42,809 nt of DNA, taken from NCBI RefSeq assembly GCF_905212365.1, contig NZ_CAJMEH010000011.1:1-42809 (forward strand). Direction: 5' to 3'. Shown here in pieces: positions 1 to 8,087 of this stretch. The notes beneath the pieces were generated by a model. That model saw only the letters and a program-made list of their open reading frames with translations, had not been told where the DNA came from and did no database searches. Each line of letters starts with the position of its first letter. The first letter of the stretch is position 1. Source of the DNA: an uncultured Phascolarctobacterium sp. GTDB lineage: Bacteria > Bacillota > Negativicutes > Acidaminococcales > Acidaminococcaceae. The translations under genes and the position numbers were made by a program.

Positions 1-2388
1 CTGCGCGAAGCCGAGGACAAGAGTAATTTTATCGCCGGTAAGCTGCGCGAAACGGAAGCCAGCCTGAGCCGCATGGATTGCTCGCAGCTTTTAGAAAAAG
101 CGCGGGAGCGTCTGCAAATTTTGCAAAAGCAAAAACGCGAGCTAGAAGAAAAGTCGGCGAAGCTGGAACGTTTTCAACGGCAGCTGGACGCTTTGCTGCA
201 AGTTTTGCAAAACTACGGCGCAAACGTCGAAGAAAAAGACGTTTTAGAAAATTTATGCGGCGCGGAGTATACGGAAGCGGCTAAGCAAAAGGCCGTGGCC
301 CGCTTGCGTAATTTCGTTTATGATTTTTACGACGGACAGGTCGGGGAGCTGCGCAAAATGCGCGACGATTTGGCGAGCTTAGAAAGAAATCTGGCCGCGC
401 AATATAAAATTATCGAAGATTGCAGGAAGCATTACAACGCTTATCAAAATCTCCCCGATTATGTGGGCTTGCGCGATGAAATCAATAGAGAATTAGCGAA
501 ACGCAATGTACAGGCGCAGGCCAAATTCGCCTGCGAGTATGTCATCACCCTCAAGGACGAAGCGTGGCGCAACAGCGTCGAGGCTTTTTTAGGCGCGCGC
601 CGTTACGCAATTTTGGTGGAACCGCAGTATTACGATATCGCGGACGAAGTTTTGAACGGCTCTAAATTTAAATACGCGCATATCTTTAACACCAAGCTCT
701 TAACGCGCAAGCAAATCAAAGTGGAAAACGATTCCGTCGTGCGCCAGTTGGAAATTAAAAACCAAATCGCGCAGCGCTATTTTGATTTTCAGTTGGGCAG
801 GATGCACGGCGTCAAGCTTAACGAAGTGCGCAATTTTGAAAACGCAATGTCCGTCGAAGGGCGCGTGTCCGTAGCGATGGATAGTTATTTTTTGCGTTTC
901 GACCGCATCGGCTCATATTATTTGGGGCACAGGACTTTTGAATTAAACAGGAAGCGCGCGGAAAAAGAAGCCGCGCGTTTGCAGCAGGAAAAGAAAACGT
1001 TACTGGCGCGTGTGCAGGATACGGAAAATTTACGCAAACGCTTGCAGGAATATCAGGAAGCTTTCGGCGAATACGATTACGGCGTCCGGCAAAAATTGCA
1101 GGCGCTGGCCGGGCAGATACGCGAAAGCGAAAAGCAGTACCATGATTTGGAAGAGGCGCAGAAGCAGAACAGCGAATTTATGGAACTGACCATCCTGCTC
1201 GGCGAACTGGAAGAGCAGAAAAAAGTTTGCGACGAGGAACAAAAACAGCTTCATTACCGGCAGACATCTTTGCAAATCAAGCTGGAGCAGGGCGAAGCTT
1301 TCCTCAAAAACGCTGCGGCCGCGCTGCAGGAAGAACGCGAAGCGTTCGCGCAATGCGAGCTGGAAGATTATGCTTTGACGCAGCAGGCAAAAGAGGAATA
1401 CGACGCTTATTTAGGCGGCGCAAAGCGCGGCAACATTTTGCAGCCGCAGAGCCGCGAACGCCAGCAGCAGCGCATTAATCAGAGCAGGCAAATTTTATAC
1501 GAGTTGAAGGGCGCTTACGACAACAGGCATCAAACTTTTGATTTCGCCGACAGGGCGGGATACGCGGCGCGTCTGGAGCATATCTGGATGGATGATTTCC
1601 AGGAAATAAGGCAAAATTTGCAGGAGCAGACCGCCAAGTACGAAAGCGTCTTTAAAAAAGAATTCGTGCTGCGCGTTTATGAATTATGCGAAGCGGCCAA
1701 GGACGATTTGCGCCGCATCAATTTGGAATTGAGCAAATTGAATTTCGCCGCCAAGTATCAGTTTGAAGTACACGGCAAGGCGGACAGTTCCGATTACGCT
1801 AAAATTCTGGAGTACGCAAAATATTTGGAAGAACGGACGGAGCTGGGCGCGGGCGAGGGCGAGCTTACGCTGGGCGGCTTCGCCAAAACGGACGACGAGC
1901 GTGGCGAGGCTTTGGAAAAGGAATTGCGCAGGATTATCGACAACATCATGTCCAATAAGAGCGATGATTTGATAAGCCGCTTTGCCGATTACCGCAATTA
2001 TATGGAATATGAAATTACCGTCAGCAACGCCGTGCTGACAAGGGCGAAGCTGTCCAAGCAAACGGGCTACAATTCCGGCGCGGAAGTGCAGATACCGTAT
2101 CTGTTAATTTTAATCGCCGCGCTGCTGATGTACTATAACCAAAAGGCCAACTCTACGCGCCTGGCGTTTATCGACGAACCGTTTGCGAAGATGGACCCGC
2201 ATAACGTGCAGATTATGCTGGATTTTATGAAGCGGCAGAAATTGCAGATGATTTTCTGTTCGCCGGATAAGACGGAAGCTATCGGCAACGAATGCGAAGT
2301 GATTTTGCCGGCTCTGCGCGTCAGCGCGGGCGATATGCAGCTGGGCGTTATCCAGTTCCACGAGGAGAAAGCTTATGCCGCAATATGA
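1..2388 (+). CDS. jetC: Wadjet SMC-like ATPase JetC, C-terminal part (5' end outside window)
   Basis: The reading frame is open from base 1, so the gene begins upstream and about 796 C-terminal residues are seen. Long Glu/Lys/Gln-rich coiled coils flank a globular stretch, as in SbcC/MukB-type SMC proteins. Near the C-terminus come an ABC-signature-like NSGAEVQ segment, then a Walker B/D-loop stretch (LAFIDEPFAKMD), then the SPD switch region. Walker A must lie off the left edge. The gene overlaps the next one by 14 bases, and that gene is a JetD-type protein. This order matches type I Wadjet (JetABCD), a known SMC complex that extrudes loops on and cleaves small circular plasmids. Assignment to Wadjet rests on the JetD partner. 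jetA and jetB are predicted just upstream but not seen. A generic SbcC-like role is less likely given the partner. Confidence 0.85.
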   Translation: MREAEDKSNFIAGKLRETEASLSRMDCSQLLEKARERLQILQKQKRELEEKSAKLERFQRQLDALLQVLQNYGANVEEKDVLENLCGAEYTEAAKQKAVARLRNFVYDFYDGQVGELRKMRDDLASLERNLAAQYKIIEDCRKHYNAYQNLPDYVGLRDEINRELAKRNVQAQAKFACEYVITLKDEAWRNSVEAFLGARRYAILVEPQYYDIADEVLNGSKFKYAHIFNTKLLTRKQIKVENDSVVRQLEIKNQIAQRYFDFQLGRMHGVKLNEVRNFENAMSVEGRVSVAMDSYFLRFDRIGSYYLGHRTFELNRKRAEKEAARLQQEKKTLLARVQDTENLRKRLQEYQEAFGEYDYGVRQKLQALAGQIRESEKQYHDLEEAQKQNSEFMELTILLGELEEQKKVCDEEQKQLHYRQTSLQIKLEQGEAFLKNAAAALQEEREAFAQCELEDYALTQQAKEEYDAYLGGAKRGNILQPQSRERQQQRINQSRQILYELKGAYDNRHQTFDFADRAGYAARLEHIWMDDFQEIRQNLQEQTAKYESVFKKEFVLRVYELCEAAKDDLRRINLELSKLNFAAKYQFEVHGKADSSDYAKILEYAKYLEERTELGAGEGELTLGGFAKTDDERGEALEKELRRIIDNIMSNKSDDLISRFADYRNYMEYEITVSNAVLTRAKLSKQTGYNSGAEVQIPYLLILIAALLMYYNQKANSTRLAFIDEPFAKMDPHNVQIMLDFMKRQKLQMIFCSPDKTEAIGNECEVILPALRVSAGDMQLGVIQFHEEKAYAAI

Positions 2389-3598
2389 GGAGCTTTTGTT
2401 AAAATCGCTGGTGGAAAAATACCGCAAGAGCAAAAAGGACGACGGCTCGAATATTATCAGCAGGCGCACGCAGCTCTCTCCCAACCGTTTGTATAAAAAA
2501 TATAACGATAACGACGCCGATTTGGCCAAGGTGAACGCCGTCAACGAAGCCGTGCGCGCGGCGGCGCAGCGGGACTGGGTGCAATATACGCAAACGCCTT
2601 TGAGCGATGAAATCAGTAAAATTTATTTAAACGACGCTTGCGTCAGCGCAATAGAAAATTATCTTGCGGAAAAATACGGCTACCGGCCGCGCGACGAAGC
2701 ACTGGAAAATTTGCGGCGCTTAATCGCCCGTTATGACAACGCGACGCCAGCGCTGACGGCGGAATGCGCCAGATTAAAAGCAGCGCTTGCCAAACGCGCC
2801 GTTCCTAAGGATTTGCCAAGGCTGGAGAATATTTTCAAGGCGCTGCTTTTCGTAGAGCGCAATAAGCGCAAGCTGTATTTGCGCGAAGCGTCGATGCTGA
2901 TTTACGGCGGCAGCAAATATTTTGAAGAAAATACGCTGGAAGCGGTCGCTGCAATTTTGCGGCAGCGTTACGACCAGCCCTGCGCGGAAGAAGAGCTGAA
3001 CGACGAAATTTTGCAGCGTTTTGCGATTTATAAAGAACAGCCGCGCCTGTGCCTGAAAGGCGCAATCATTTTGACGATTGCGGGGCGCGAAGTGGACGTC
3101 GGCTTGTTCGCAAACGGCATAGAGTTCGCGGCGGAAGAAAGCGGCAGGATAGAAAAAATAAAATTAGCGGCCGACGCGCTGACGACGGTGGAAAATAAAA
3201 CTTCGTACCAACGCCTGCAAGCCGCGGGCACGGCGTATTTTTATTTGGGCGGCTTCATGTCGCGCGGGCAGCGGGATTTTTTGAAGAAAATTTACCGCGA
3301 TAACCCGCACGCGCACTATTATCATTTCGGCGATATCGACGCCGGAGGTTTATTTATTTACGAGCATTTGCGGCGGGCGACCGGCGTTCCTTTCGCTATG
3401 TACAAAATGTCGGCGGTGGAGCTGGTCGACGCGCGTAACCAAAGCTGCCTGCTGCCGCTCACGCAGCATGACAGGGAGCGCCTGGCGTCCTTGCGCGGGA
3501 ACCCGGAATTTCGCGGGCTCGTCGATTATATGCTGGAGCATAATGTGAAACTGGAGCAGGAAATTGTAAGTTTGGGGCAAATAATAAGAGAAGGTTAA
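2375..3598 (+). CDS. jetD: Wadjet nuclease subunit JetD (DUF3322/DUF2220)
   Basis: This 407-residue protein follows jetC with a 14-base overlap; a GAGGAG ribosome site inside the jetC end (about 2362) fixes the ATG start. The N-terminal two thirds fit the DUF3322-like region. The C-terminal third has the DUF2220/Toprim-like signature HFGDIDAGG followed by IYEHLRR (about residues 315-330), where acidic residues bind metal in topoisomerase VI-like nucleases. In described Wadjet systems JetD cleaves plasmid DNA once the JetABC motor has reeled it in. The protein looks full length with the acidic motif intact, so the half of the operon visible here appears functional. Activity in this host is inferred. 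Confidence 0.87.
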   Translation: MPQYEELLLKSLVEKYRKSKKDDGSNIISRRTQLSPNRLYKKYNDNDADLAKVNAVNEAVRAAAQRDWVQYTQTPLSDEISKIYLNDACVSAIENYLAEKYGYRPRDEALENLRRLIARYDNATPALTAECARLKAALAKRAVPKDLPRLENIFKALLFVERNKRKLYLREASMLIYGGSKYFEENTLEAVAAILRQRYDQPCAEEELNDEILQRFAIYKEQPRLCLKGAIILTIAGREVDVGLFANGIEFAAEESGRIEKIKLAADALTTVENKTSYQRLQAAGTAYFYLGGFMSRGQRDFLKKIYRDNPHAHYYHFGDIDAGGLFIYEHLRRATGVPFAMYKMSAVELVDARNQSCLLPLTQHDRERLASLRGNPEFRGLVDYMLEHNVKLEQEIVSLGQIIREG

Positions 3599-3611
3599 AG
3601 GAGGATTTATC

Positions 3612-4046
3612 ATGCCGTATGTAGAAAGTAAAATAAAAATTCAAGGGTCGGGCGCTAAAATTTACAACATCGTTAAGGATATGGCCGCTTATCCCAACTT
3701 TATGAAGGATTTGGTCAGCGTGGAAATTTTGGAGCGGGGCGAAAATTATACCGTTTCTCATTGGGTGAGCAACGTCGACGGGCGCAAAATCGTCTGGACG
3801 GAACGCGATACCTTTTATCCCGACGAGCTGAAAATTACTTATGCGCAGACCGACGGCGATTTGAAAAAAATGGAAGGGCAGTGGACCATCGTGCCTCAGG
3901 ACGGCGGCTGCGAGGTAACTCTGGCTGTGGATTTTGAATTTGGCATTCCCATGATCGCCGGTTTGTTGAACCCGATTTTGAAGAAAAAAGTTCGTGAAAA
4001 CAGTGAAAATATGTTGACATCTATTAAAGAGCAAATTGAAAAATAG
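3612..4046 (+). CDS. SRPBCC/START-like (polyketide cyclase/COQ10-type) protein
   Basis: This 144-residue protein has the layout of small SRPBCC ligand-binding proteins: an N-terminal strand, a YNIVKDMAAYPNFM helix that resembles the coenzyme Q-binding/aromatase group, alternating beta strands, and a long C-terminal amphipathic helix. A strong AAGGAGG site lies just upstream of the ATG. It starts 13 bases after jetD and could be co-transcribed, but proteins of this family are not part of described Wadjet systems. The ligand cannot be told from sequence. Family assignment is moderately firm and the function unknown. Confidence 0.7.
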   Translation: MPYVESKIKIQGSGAKIYNIVKDMAAYPNFMKDLVSVEILERGENYTVSHWVSNVDGRKIVWTERDTFYPDELKITYAQTDGDLKKMEGQWTIVPQDGGCEVTLAVDFEFGIPMIAGLLNPILKKKVRENSENMLTSIKEQIEK

Positions 4047-4064
4047 CCTTTCTCTTGTTATAAT
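4036..4064 (+). promoter_or_regulatory. Predicted sigma-70 promoter for htpX
   Basis: TTGAAA (4036-4041) and TATAAT (4059-4064) are separated by exactly 17 bases. The -35 box overlaps the end of the START-like gene. The predicted leader to the htpX ATG is about 60 bases and contains a GAGGAGG ribosome site. This separates htpX from the upstream operon. Confidence 0.65.
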
Positions 4065-4130
4065 TAAAGTAGCGCGGTAATGCGCTGTTTAATGTTGCGT
4101 TATTTTTTCGTTTGAGGAGGAAATCGTTTA

Positions 4131-4970
4131 ATGAAAACTACTTTACTTATGACGCTGATGACTTTGCTTTTAATGCTCATCGGCGACTTTTTCGGCGGAC
4201 TGCGCGGTATGACCGTTATGCTGGTGATCGGCGTGGCTATGAACTTTTTTACCTACTGGAACAGTGATAAAATGGTTCTGGCTCATTACAACGCCCAGCA
4301 GGTAGATAAAAACAGCGCGCCGGAGCTTTACGGCATTGTGGAAAAGCTTGCCAAGAAGGCGCAGCTCCCCATGCCTAAGGTATATATTATCGACAGCCCC
4401 GTGCCTAACGCTTTCGCTACGGGCCGCGACCCGGAGCATGCCGCCGTGGCGGTGAACACCGCTTTGGCCGACATCCTGACGAAGGAAGAATTGGCCGGCG
4501 TTTTGGGTCACGAGCTGAGCCACGTTAAGCACCGCGATATTTTAATCAGCACGGTAGCGGCTTCCATGGCCGGTGCAATTTCCACTATTGCCCAGTGGGG
4601 TATGTTCCTGACCGGCGGTCGCGACGAAAATGGCGAAAGCCGCAATCCTATCGCCGCGATTTTAGTCATGCTGCTGGCTCCCCTGGCTGCGGCTTTAATT
4701 CAGATGGCCGTTTCCCGCTCCCGCGAATACGAGGCGGATAAATCCGGCGGCGAGCTGTGCGGCGACCCTAACGCTTTGGCCGACGCGCTGCTGAAAATTG
4801 AAGCCTTCGCTAAACGCCGCGTTATGCCTGGCGCTACGGAGGCTACGGCTCATATGTTCATTATCAATCCTTTTTCCGGCGTGGATATGAAGCAGTTGTT
4901 CAGCACCCACCCTGCTACGGCGGAGCGCGTGAAGCTGCTGCGCGAGCAGGCCCGCGCTATGGGAAAGTAA
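4131..4970 (+). CDS. htpX: Membrane zinc metalloprotease HtpX
   Basis: The product is 279 residues, close to the usual HtpX length. Two N-terminal membrane segments come first. The M48 zinc motif HELSH follows (in GHELSHVKHRD, about residues 125-136). Two more hydrophobic segments then precede the third zinc-ligand region SREYEADKSG. HtpX degrades damaged or misfolded membrane proteins with its active site on the cytoplasmic side. The ATG has a GAGGAGG site upstream and its own promoter. Nothing unusual is seen. Confidence 0.93.
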   Translation: MKTTLLMTLMTLLLMLIGDFFGGLRGMTVMLVIGVAMNFFTYWNSDKMVLAHYNAQQVDKNSAPELYGIVEKLAKKAQLPMPKVYIIDSPVPNAFATGRDPEHAAVAVNTALADILTKEELAGVLGHELSHVKHRDILISTVAASMAGAISTIAQWGMFLTGGRDENGESRNPIAAILVMLLAPLAAALIQMAVSRSREYEADKSGGELCGDPNALADALLKIEAFAKRRVMPGATEATAHMFIINPFSGVDMKQLFSTHPATAERVKLLREQARAMGK

Positions 4971-5004
4971 TTTTGTTATTATAATTGCTTAGGAGATGAT
5001 TCCG

Positions 5005-6096
5005 TTGAAGAAGAAAAAACAGTTGGAAAAGCTGGAATGGCTGCGCCGTTTTTCGGAAACCTGCGGCGTATCCGGCTTTGAAGGCCGCATGAAGGCTTTG
5101 CTGCAGGAGCGTTTAGCCGCTTACGGCGACGTGTCCTACGATAAGTTGGGCAGCGTTATCTTTACCAAAAAGGCAGAGGAAGCAGATGCGCCTAAAATTA
5201 TGCTGGCCAGCCATATGGACGAAATCGGCTTTATGGTTAAATACATTACTAAAGAAGGCTTTTTGCGCTTTACCTGCCTGGGCGGCTGGTGGGAGCAGGT
5301 AATGCTCAGCCAGCGCGTTATCGTTCACGGCAGCAAGGGAGACATTGTGGGCGTTATCGGCAGCAAGCCGCCTCACATTTTGCCGCCGGAGGAACGCACG
5401 AAGGTAGTGCAGAAGAAGGATATGTATATCGATATCGGCGCCAATAGCGCGGACGAAGTGAGGGAGCTGGGCGTTTTTGAAGGCTGCCCCGTAACCCCAG
5501 ACGTAAAAGTGGCCGCTATGGGCGACGGCAAAACGCTGGTGGGCAAAGCTTGGGACAACCGCATAGGCTGTGCCGTTATGGCCGACGTTATGGATAATGT
5601 GCTGGCGGACGGCAGCCCCAACACCGTTTACGGCGTGGGCACCGTACAGGAGGAGGTTGGCCTGCGCGGCGCGCAGACCAGCGCTAATCTGCTGAATCCT
5701 GATATCGCTTTCGTGTTGGATACCTGCGTTGCGGGCGGCACTCCCGGCGTAGCCGACGACGTGGCTCCTGCCGTTATCGGCAAGGGCGTGGCCATCACTA
5801 TTTTTGACGCCAGCATGATTCCCAATACGGCGCTGCGCGATTTTGCGCTGGCTACCGCTAAGGAAATCGGCGTGCCCACGCAAATCAGCATCAGCGAGGG
5901 CGGCGGCACCGACGGCGGGCGTATTCATCTGTCCGGCTGCGGCGTGCTGACGCTGACCTTCAGCATTCCCACCCGTTATATTCACAGCCATCAGTCCGTA
6001 ATCCACATTGACGATTATCTGGGCGCTGTGAAGCTTATTACAGCCATGGTAGAAAAGCTGGATAAGGCTAAATATCAGGAGCTGCTGGCAAAATAA
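5005..6096 (+). CDS. M42 family metallo-aminopeptidase
   Basis: The cytosolic M42 (glutamyl aminopeptidase/endoglucanase-type) family is recognised by the metal-site segments SHMDEIGFMV, KAWDNRIG, QEEVGLRGA and DTCVAGG, and a C-terminal HSHQSVIH. These place the His, Asp and Glu ligands for a two-metal site, and the protein has the usual length. It trims N-terminal residues from peptides. Start choice: an in-frame ATG at 4996 directly abuts the AGGAG site (4991-4995) and is too close to use, whereas TTG at 5005 lies 9 bases downstream. I therefore call TTG at 5005, giving an MKKKKQLEKL N-terminus. Peptide specificity is not predictable. Confidence 0.88.
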   Translation: MKKKKQLEKLEWLRRFSETCGVSGFEGRMKALLQERLAAYGDVSYDKLGSVIFTKKAEEADAPKIMLASHMDEIGFMVKYITKEGFLRFTCLGGWWEQVMLSQRVIVHGSKGDIVGVIGSKPPHILPPEERTKVVQKKDMYIDIGANSADEVRELGVFEGCPVTPDVKVAAMGDGKTLVGKAWDNRIGCAVMADVMDNVLADGSPNTVYGVGTVQEEVGLRGAQTSANLLNPDIAFVLDTCVAGGTPGVADDVAPAVIGKGVAITIFDASMIPNTALRDFALATAKEIGVPTQISISEGGGTDGGRIHLSGCGVLTLTFSIPTRYIHSHQSVIHIDDYLGAVKLITAMVEKLDKAKYQELLAK

Positions 6097-6213
6097 GCAG
6101 GCTAAATTGACCGCGGGCAGGCGTACCGGTTACGGCGGCGACGCTGATGCGCCGGCGCGTTGGCGGCGGTCTGTTAGATAAAATTTATTTTGAAAATTAA
6201 GGAGAGAAAACTA

Positions 6214-6633
6214 ATGGCTATTGAACAAACCCTGGTACTCGTAAAACCCGACGGAGTAAAGAAAAATCTGATTGGCGACATCATCGCCCGCTTTGAACAC
6301 AAAGGCCTGCAGGTCGCAGCTTTGAAATTGGTTAAAGTAAGCGAAGCTCAAGCTAAATTCCATTATGCTGAGCATGAAGGCAAACCCTTCTTCGGCGAGC
6401 TGGTTGACTTCATCACCTCCGCTCCGCTGGTTTGCGCAGTAATCCGCGGCGAAAACGCTATTAAAGCAGTTCGCCAGCTGAACGGCGCTACCAATCCTAT
6501 CGAAGCCGTTCCCGGCTCCATCCGCGGCGATTTCGCTCTGAGCATCGGCGAAAACATCGTTCACGGTTCCGACAGCCCGGAAGCTGCCGAGCGCGAAATC
6601 AACAACTTCTTCAAAGCAGAAGAAATTTACTAA
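6214..6633 (+). CDS. ndk: Nucleoside diphosphate kinase
   Basis: This 139-residue enzyme transfers the gamma phosphate from ATP to nucleoside diphosphates through a phospho-histidine. The N-terminal TLVLVKPDGVKK is the family signature, and the active-site His is in NIVHGSDSPEAA near residue 115. The ATG at 6214 follows a GGAGAG site. An in-frame TTG at 6190 lies upstream of that site and is rejected. The 117-base gap before it holds a GC-rich stretch with a perfect GCGCCGGCGC palindrome, of unknown meaning. Confidence 0.96.
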   Translation: MAIEQTLVLVKPDGVKKNLIGDIIARFEHKGLQVAALKLVKVSEAQAKFHYAEHEGKPFFGELVDFITSAPLVCAVIRGENAIKAVRQLNGATNPIEAVPGSIRGDFALSIGENIVHGSDSPEAAEREINNFFKAEEIY

Positions 6634-6720
6634 GCGGCAGCGGCTTGAAAACCGCGGCGGCATGGTAAAATAAAAATATTTTTTACACTCTCACGTCCAT
6701 TTCAGAAAGGATGGTGCAGA

Positions 6721-7233
6721 ATGAAAAAAGCTGCTGTTTACACCAGAACCGGTGATAAAGGCACAACCGGTTTGTATACCGGCGAGCGTGTTCCCAAGCA
6801 ATCCCTGCGCGTAGAGGCTTACGGCACGGTGGATGAAATCAGCTCCGCTCTGGGGCTGGCCCGCGCCCAGGTGACCCGCGAGGACGTAAGGGAAACGATT
6901 TTTAACGTACAAAAGCTGCTCATGTCCGTAATGGCTGACATCGCCAGCCTGAACCTGCCTGAGCCTTATATTAAGGACGAGCATGTTAAGCTGTTTGAAA
7001 GCACTATCGATAAATTTGACGCGCTGCTGCAGCCGCTGAGTCATTTCCTGATTCCGGGAGATACAGTGGGCGCAGCTGCGCTGGATATCGCCCGCACTAC
7101 GACCCGTCGCGCAGAGCGCTGCCTGCTGCGTCTGGCCGAAACCGAGCCGGTTAACCTCAACGTATTGATTTGCCTCAACCGTTTATCCGACCTGTGCTTT
7201 ATTCTGGCCCGTGTGGAATCCGAAGTAAAATAA
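6721..7233 (+). CDS. PduO-type ATP:cob(I)alamin adenosyltransferase
   Basis: This 170-residue protein forms coenzyme B12 by adenosylating cob(I)alamin. The PduO/MMAB signature is clear: YTRTGDKGTTGLYTGERVPK near the N-terminus (ATP-binding loop) and ARTTTRRAERCLLRL near residue 125, which carries the conserved arginines. No other cobalamin genes are adjacent and I saw no cobalamin riboswitch in the 87-base gap before it. It probably serves adenosylcobalamin-dependent enzymes encoded elsewhere. Confidence 0.93.
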   Translation: MKKAAVYTRTGDKGTTGLYTGERVPKQSLRVEAYGTVDEISSALGLARAQVTREDVRETIFNVQKLLMSVMADIASLNLPEPYIKDEHVKLFESTIDKFDALLQPLSHFLIPGDTVGAAALDIARTTTRRAERCLLRLAETEPVNLNVLICLNRLSDLCFILARVESEVK

Positions 7234-7254
7234 AAACAGGGCATGGCCCTGCAA

Positions 7255-7294
7255 AGCTCCTGCTGTCATTACGGCGGGAGCTTTTTGCTTTTTT
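7255..7294 (+). terminator. Rho-independent terminator after the adenosyltransferase
   Basis: AGCTCCTGC pairs with GCGGGAGCT (one G-U pair) around an 11-base loop, followed by two T runs. A smaller perfect hairpin, CAGGGC-ATG-GCCCTG, lies just before it at 7237-7251. The rest of the gap up to xpt holds only a candidate promoter. Confidence 0.7.
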
Positions 7295-7422
7295 CCCATG
7301 TGCGGGAGCTGCAGGATACGCCCGGCCGCAAGCTGATTGCCGCTAAAGGCTGCTGCGTGCAGGTATCGGGTGGCGCGTTGCAGATTGTAGTGTAATCTGG
7401 TGAACAGAAACAGTAATTTTTC

Positions 7423-7451
7423 TTTACCAGTCGGGCAGCTTGTGATAGAAT
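7423..7451 (+). promoter_or_regulatory. Candidate promoter for xpt-permease operon
   Basis: TTTACC and TAGAAT are separated by 17 bases, leaving a short leader of about 40 bases to the xpt start. That leaves no room for a purine riboswitch aptamer downstream of this promoter, and none was recognised upstream. Confidence 0.4.
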
Positions 7452-7499
7452 TATTTTTATAAATTTCATCGCGCAACGTGATAAGCGGAGGGGTTATAA

Positions 7500-8087
7500 A
7501 TGAAATTACTGGAAGAAAAAATTTTAAAGGACGGCGTTATCAAAAGCGGTAACGTGCTCAAGGTGGACAGCTTTTTGAATCATCAGATTGACGTGCCCTT
7601 TATCGCCGAGCTGGGCAAGGAATTTAAGCGTCAGTTTGCCGACCGTCCCATCAATAAGATTTTGACAATCGAGGCGTCCGGCATTGGCATTGCCTGCGTA
7701 GCCGCTATGTCCTTCGGCGTGCCGGTGGTCTTCGCTAAAAAAACCACGGGCAGCAATATGGATAAGGACGTATATTTTACGCAGATTTATTCCTATACCC
7801 ACAGTAAAACCAACGATGTGGTGGTTTCCAAAAGATTTTTAAACAAGAACGATCATGTGCTGATTATCGACGACTTTTTGGCTAATGGCTGCGCGCTGGA
7901 GGGCCTCATCGAAATCGTGCGCCAGGCAGGCGGCACGGTGGAGGGCATCGGCGTGGCTATTGAAAAGGGCTTTCAGGGAGGCGGCGATAAGCTGCGCGAA
8001 ATGGGCTTTAATCTGCATTCTCTGGCTATTATCGATAAGATGGACGCCGCCAGCGGCGTTATTCATTTCAGACAGGAGCAGGAATAA
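7500..8087 (+). CDS. xpt: Xanthine phosphoribosyltransferase
   Basis: This 195-residue type I phosphoribosyltransferase converts xanthine and PRPP to XMP. The N-terminal MKLLEEKILKDG and the TIEASGIG segment are typical of Xpt, and the PRPP-binding loop is VLIIDDFLANG (about residues 119-129). A GGAGGGG ribosome site precedes the ATG. The stop codon overlaps the ATG of the next gene by one base, so the two are translationally coupled with a permease that would import the substrate. Confidence 0.95.
   Translation: MKLLEEKILKDGVIKSGNVLKVDSFLNHQIDVPFIAELGKEFKRQFADRPINKILTIEASGIGIACVAAMSFGVPVVFAKKTTGSNMDKDVYFTQIYSYTHSKTNDVVVSKRFLNKNDHVLIIDDFLANGCALEGLIEIVRQAGGTVEGIGVAIEKGFQGGGDKLREMGFNLHSLAIIDKMDAASGVIHFRQEQE

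Noticed and set aside
5113..6006. Long antisense open frame within the M42 gene
   Set aside because: It is the shadow of the well-supported aminopeptidase, has no ribosome site and has no protein-like motif.
6634..6720. Possible cobalamin riboswitch before the adenosyltransferase
   Set aside because: The gap is only 87 bases and no B12-box-like sequence is present.
7234..7499. Possible purine riboswitch upstream of xpt
   Set aside because: None of the conserved junction and loop sequences of the purine aptamer could be found, and the candidate promoter leaves only a ~40-base leader.
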